From CALODL01 sp942492115 (GTDB lineage: Bacteria; Planctomycetota; Phycisphaerae; UBA1845; CAIVHJ01), in the NCBI GenBank assembly GCA_942492115.1, contig CALODL010000015.1:124001-188000 (forward strand): a stretch of 64,000 nt of DNA, written 5' to 3'. Of this stretch, positions 62,389 through 64,000 are shown piece by piece (position 1 is the first letter of the stretch; every line of letters starts with the position of its first letter). The position numbers and the translations under genes are program-made. The notes below the pieces were generated by a model that saw only the letters and a program-made list of their open reading frames with translations, was not told the origin of the DNA and did no database searches.

Positions 62389-63123
62389 TTAGATGCTGAG
62401 CGGTGTGCGTAGCGCGCGATTCAACGGCGCGAGGCGCTCGGATGCTGCGGCGCTGCCGTTGCGTTCTGCCGGCAACAACTCTTCCTCACGGTAGTGGCGT
62501 GAGCTGCGATACAGGTCTGCGGCATCCTGGCGACTCTCGACATCCAGTTTCGACAGGATGTTGTGGACGTGGTTTTTGACCGTAGCGGTTCGAATCGCGA
62601 GGGCGTTTGCGATTTGCTTGTTGGACTGGCCGTGCTCGATGAGGCTCAAGATATCCTGCTCGCGCGGCGTCAAGCTGGCGATGGCAGACGAGGGCTGGCC
62701 GCGCAGCCACTCGTTGATCTTGAGGAACAGCTGCCCGGTCAACCGGCCCGAGAATATGATCTCGGATGTCCCGGCCGCGGTGGTGCGGATACAGTTGACC
62801 AGATTGTCGATTGATTGATCACGAGTCGCTACAGCTGCGATGCCTGTACGGGCGCACGCGACGACCTCCTCCTCGGTCTCTCGGACACCCATGATCAAGC
62901 AACGTGTCGCCTTGACCTGGCTGAGCGTCCTGGCGATGTCGAGGCTGCCGGACATGGCCAGATCGAGAACGGCGACATGGGGATGAGCCTGTTCCACCAG
63001 ATGGGCGACTTCCTCAGATGTGACCGCCAGCCCGACGACTTCGATCTCGTCGATGTCGCGTAATGCCAGGTCCAGTGATTCCAAGTGGATACGAATATCG
63101 CTGATCAGGATTATGCGCGTCAT
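62389..63123 (-). CDS. LuxR/NarL-type response regulator
   Basis: 244 residues: receiver domain (residues 1-120, Asp at 54 in VAVLDLAMSG) and a C-terminal LuxR HTH (LTPREQDILSLIEHGQSNKQ, then TVKNHVHNILSKL). The usual conserved Lys after GxxG(Y/F) in the receiver is Arg (ATRDQS), so phosphorylation signalling may differ. No histidine kinase is adjacent. Convergent with the DUF4340 gene. Confidence 0.88.
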   Translation of the reverse strand: MTRIILISDIRIHLESLDLALRDIDEIEVVGLAVTSEEVAHLVEQAHPHVAVLDLAMSGSLDIARTLSQVKATRCLIMGVRETEEEVVACARTGIAAVATRDQSIDNLVNCIRTTAAGTSEIIFSGRLTGQLFLKINEWLRGQPSSAIASLTPREQDILSLIEHGQSNKQIANALAIRTATVKNHVHNILSKLDVESRQDAADLYRSSRHYREEELLPAERNGSAAASERLAPLNRALRTPLSI

Positions 63124-63319
63124 GTGCCCTCACACCTCTTCTTCTCTCCATGAAATGAGCCCCCGAAAGCGAGGCCCTCATGATCTCAAATGCAAGTCGT
63201 GAGGGGGTGGAGGTGAAAATCCTGGAATTGGCTGAATTCATCGGCGACGACCTCAGGCCAGGGCAGGCCTGGAGATGCACACCAACACGATGGGATATGG
63301 GCCTATTTCGCGCCCGGAT

Positions 63320-64000
63320 CTAGGAGACGGGTGGAATTGCAGGCTTGGCGCACGACACGGGCAGCTCGTTACTGGCTGGCAGACCGGTGATCTCATCCAG
63401 TTCTGCAACCAGCCCATGGTGATCGATGAGGTCGATCAATACCTCAGCGAGGCGTGGATCGAACTGGGTGCCCGAGCCCCGCCGAATCTCAGCCAGTGCT
63501 GACTGGGTATGCAGGGCACTGCGATATGTTCTGCCGCTGGTCATGGCGTCATAGGAATCAGCCAGACAGATCACGCGCGCCAGCCACGGGACCTGGTCAC
63601 CGGACAACCCACTCGGGTAGCCCCGGCCGCTGATCCACTCGTGGTGATGCATCACGCCCGGAAGGATATCCTCGAGCTGCTTGATCCCACCCAGAATGCG
63701 GGCCCCGATCTCCGGATGCTTGCGCATGTGGTCCATTTCTTCATCAGTCAAGCGGCCGGCCTTGCACAGAATGGCTTCGGGAATACCGATCTTGCCGACA
63801 TCGTGCAGCAGTGCACTGAGGTAGACGCGTTCGGCCTCCGCCACCGTCGCCCCGCTGCCCTCGGCGATGCGTTTCGAGATATGTGCAACACGCTGGGAAT
63901 GACCACACGTGTACGGGTCTTTTGCATCGATTGCACTGACCAGAGCATGGGTCAGACCCATCAACATCATGTTCAGGTCAGCATACAACAGGACATTTTC
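63320..64000 (-). CDS. HD-GYP cyclic-di-GMP phosphodiesterase domain protein, start beyond window
   Basis: 226 residues visible and open to the window edge (ENVLLYADLN continues upstream). HD-GYP motifs: HSQRVAHISKRIA, LLHDVGKIGIPEAILCK (HD pair), GVMHHHEWISGRGYPSGLSG (the GYP box) and DSYDAMTSGRTYR. It degrades cyclic-di-GMP. Since the N-terminus is missing, any sensor domain is unseen. Confidence 0.9.
   Translation of the reverse strand, partial: ENVLLYADLNMMLMGLTHALVSAIDAKDPYTCGHSQRVAHISKRIAEGSGATVAEAERVYLSALLHDVGKIGIPEAILCKAGRLTDEEMDHMRKHPEIGARILGGIKQLEDILPGVMHHHEWISGRGYPSGLSGDQVPWLARVICLADSYDAMTSGRTYRSALHTQSALAEIRRGSGTQFDPRLAEVLIDLIDHHGLVAELDEITGLPASNELPVSCAKPAIPPVS

Overview
The window looks like chromosomal DNA from a planctomycete, probably of the Phycisphaerae type. 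Supporting signs are a high G+C content, dockerin-type and beta-helix secreted proteins with mixed Cys-rich repeats, a protein of the Planctomycetes/Verrucomicrobia-restricted Minf_1886 type, lpxB (lipid A synthesis) and Gld-type ABC export genes. No rRNA is present, so the genus cannot be named.

Layout. 1-1840: an IS3-family element sits inside an IS481-type transposase gene. 1981-8744: an accessory block with small genes of unknown function (including a three-helix membrane protein with two paralogous tiny proteins), then a co-directional set of a coupled small ORF, a degenerate ERCC4-like nuclease, a helix-turn-helix protein, a zinc-ribbon ORF and a P4/D5-type primase-helicase. It ends near a tRNA-Val 3'-half at about 9165-9217, which looks like an integration scar. 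9270-14743: three secreted proteins. 14823-28034: an unusual repeat province in which five leader modules each precede one or more units of about 225-248 bp. Across the province there are 12 full and 2 partial units. Embedded among them are two nearly identical four-helix-bundle (S23/Avd-like) genes, a retron-type reverse transcriptase, an ISL3-family insertion with a clear target duplication, and a few ordinary genes. The units carry conserved inverted repeats with GNRA-type tetraloops and compensatory or wobble changes, as expected of a structured RNA or ssDNA. This is the best candidate for an undescribed system.

28084-64000: ordinary core genome. It contains folD, a tRNA-Thr, a TPR protein, ltaE, a PAP2 enzyme and the rpsB-tsf-pyrH translation cluster; lpxB; a tRNA-binding protein, manA, a pseudouridine synthase, pyrD and coaD; the tmk-holB-PSP1-Minf_1886-tatA operon; ligA, ndk, cysK, moeB/thiF, lipA and pckA; a four-gene Gld-like ABC export operon; and at the right edge a LuxR-type regulator and a partial HD-GYP protein.

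All calls come from reading the sequence and recalled family knowledge; no database search or folding program was run.
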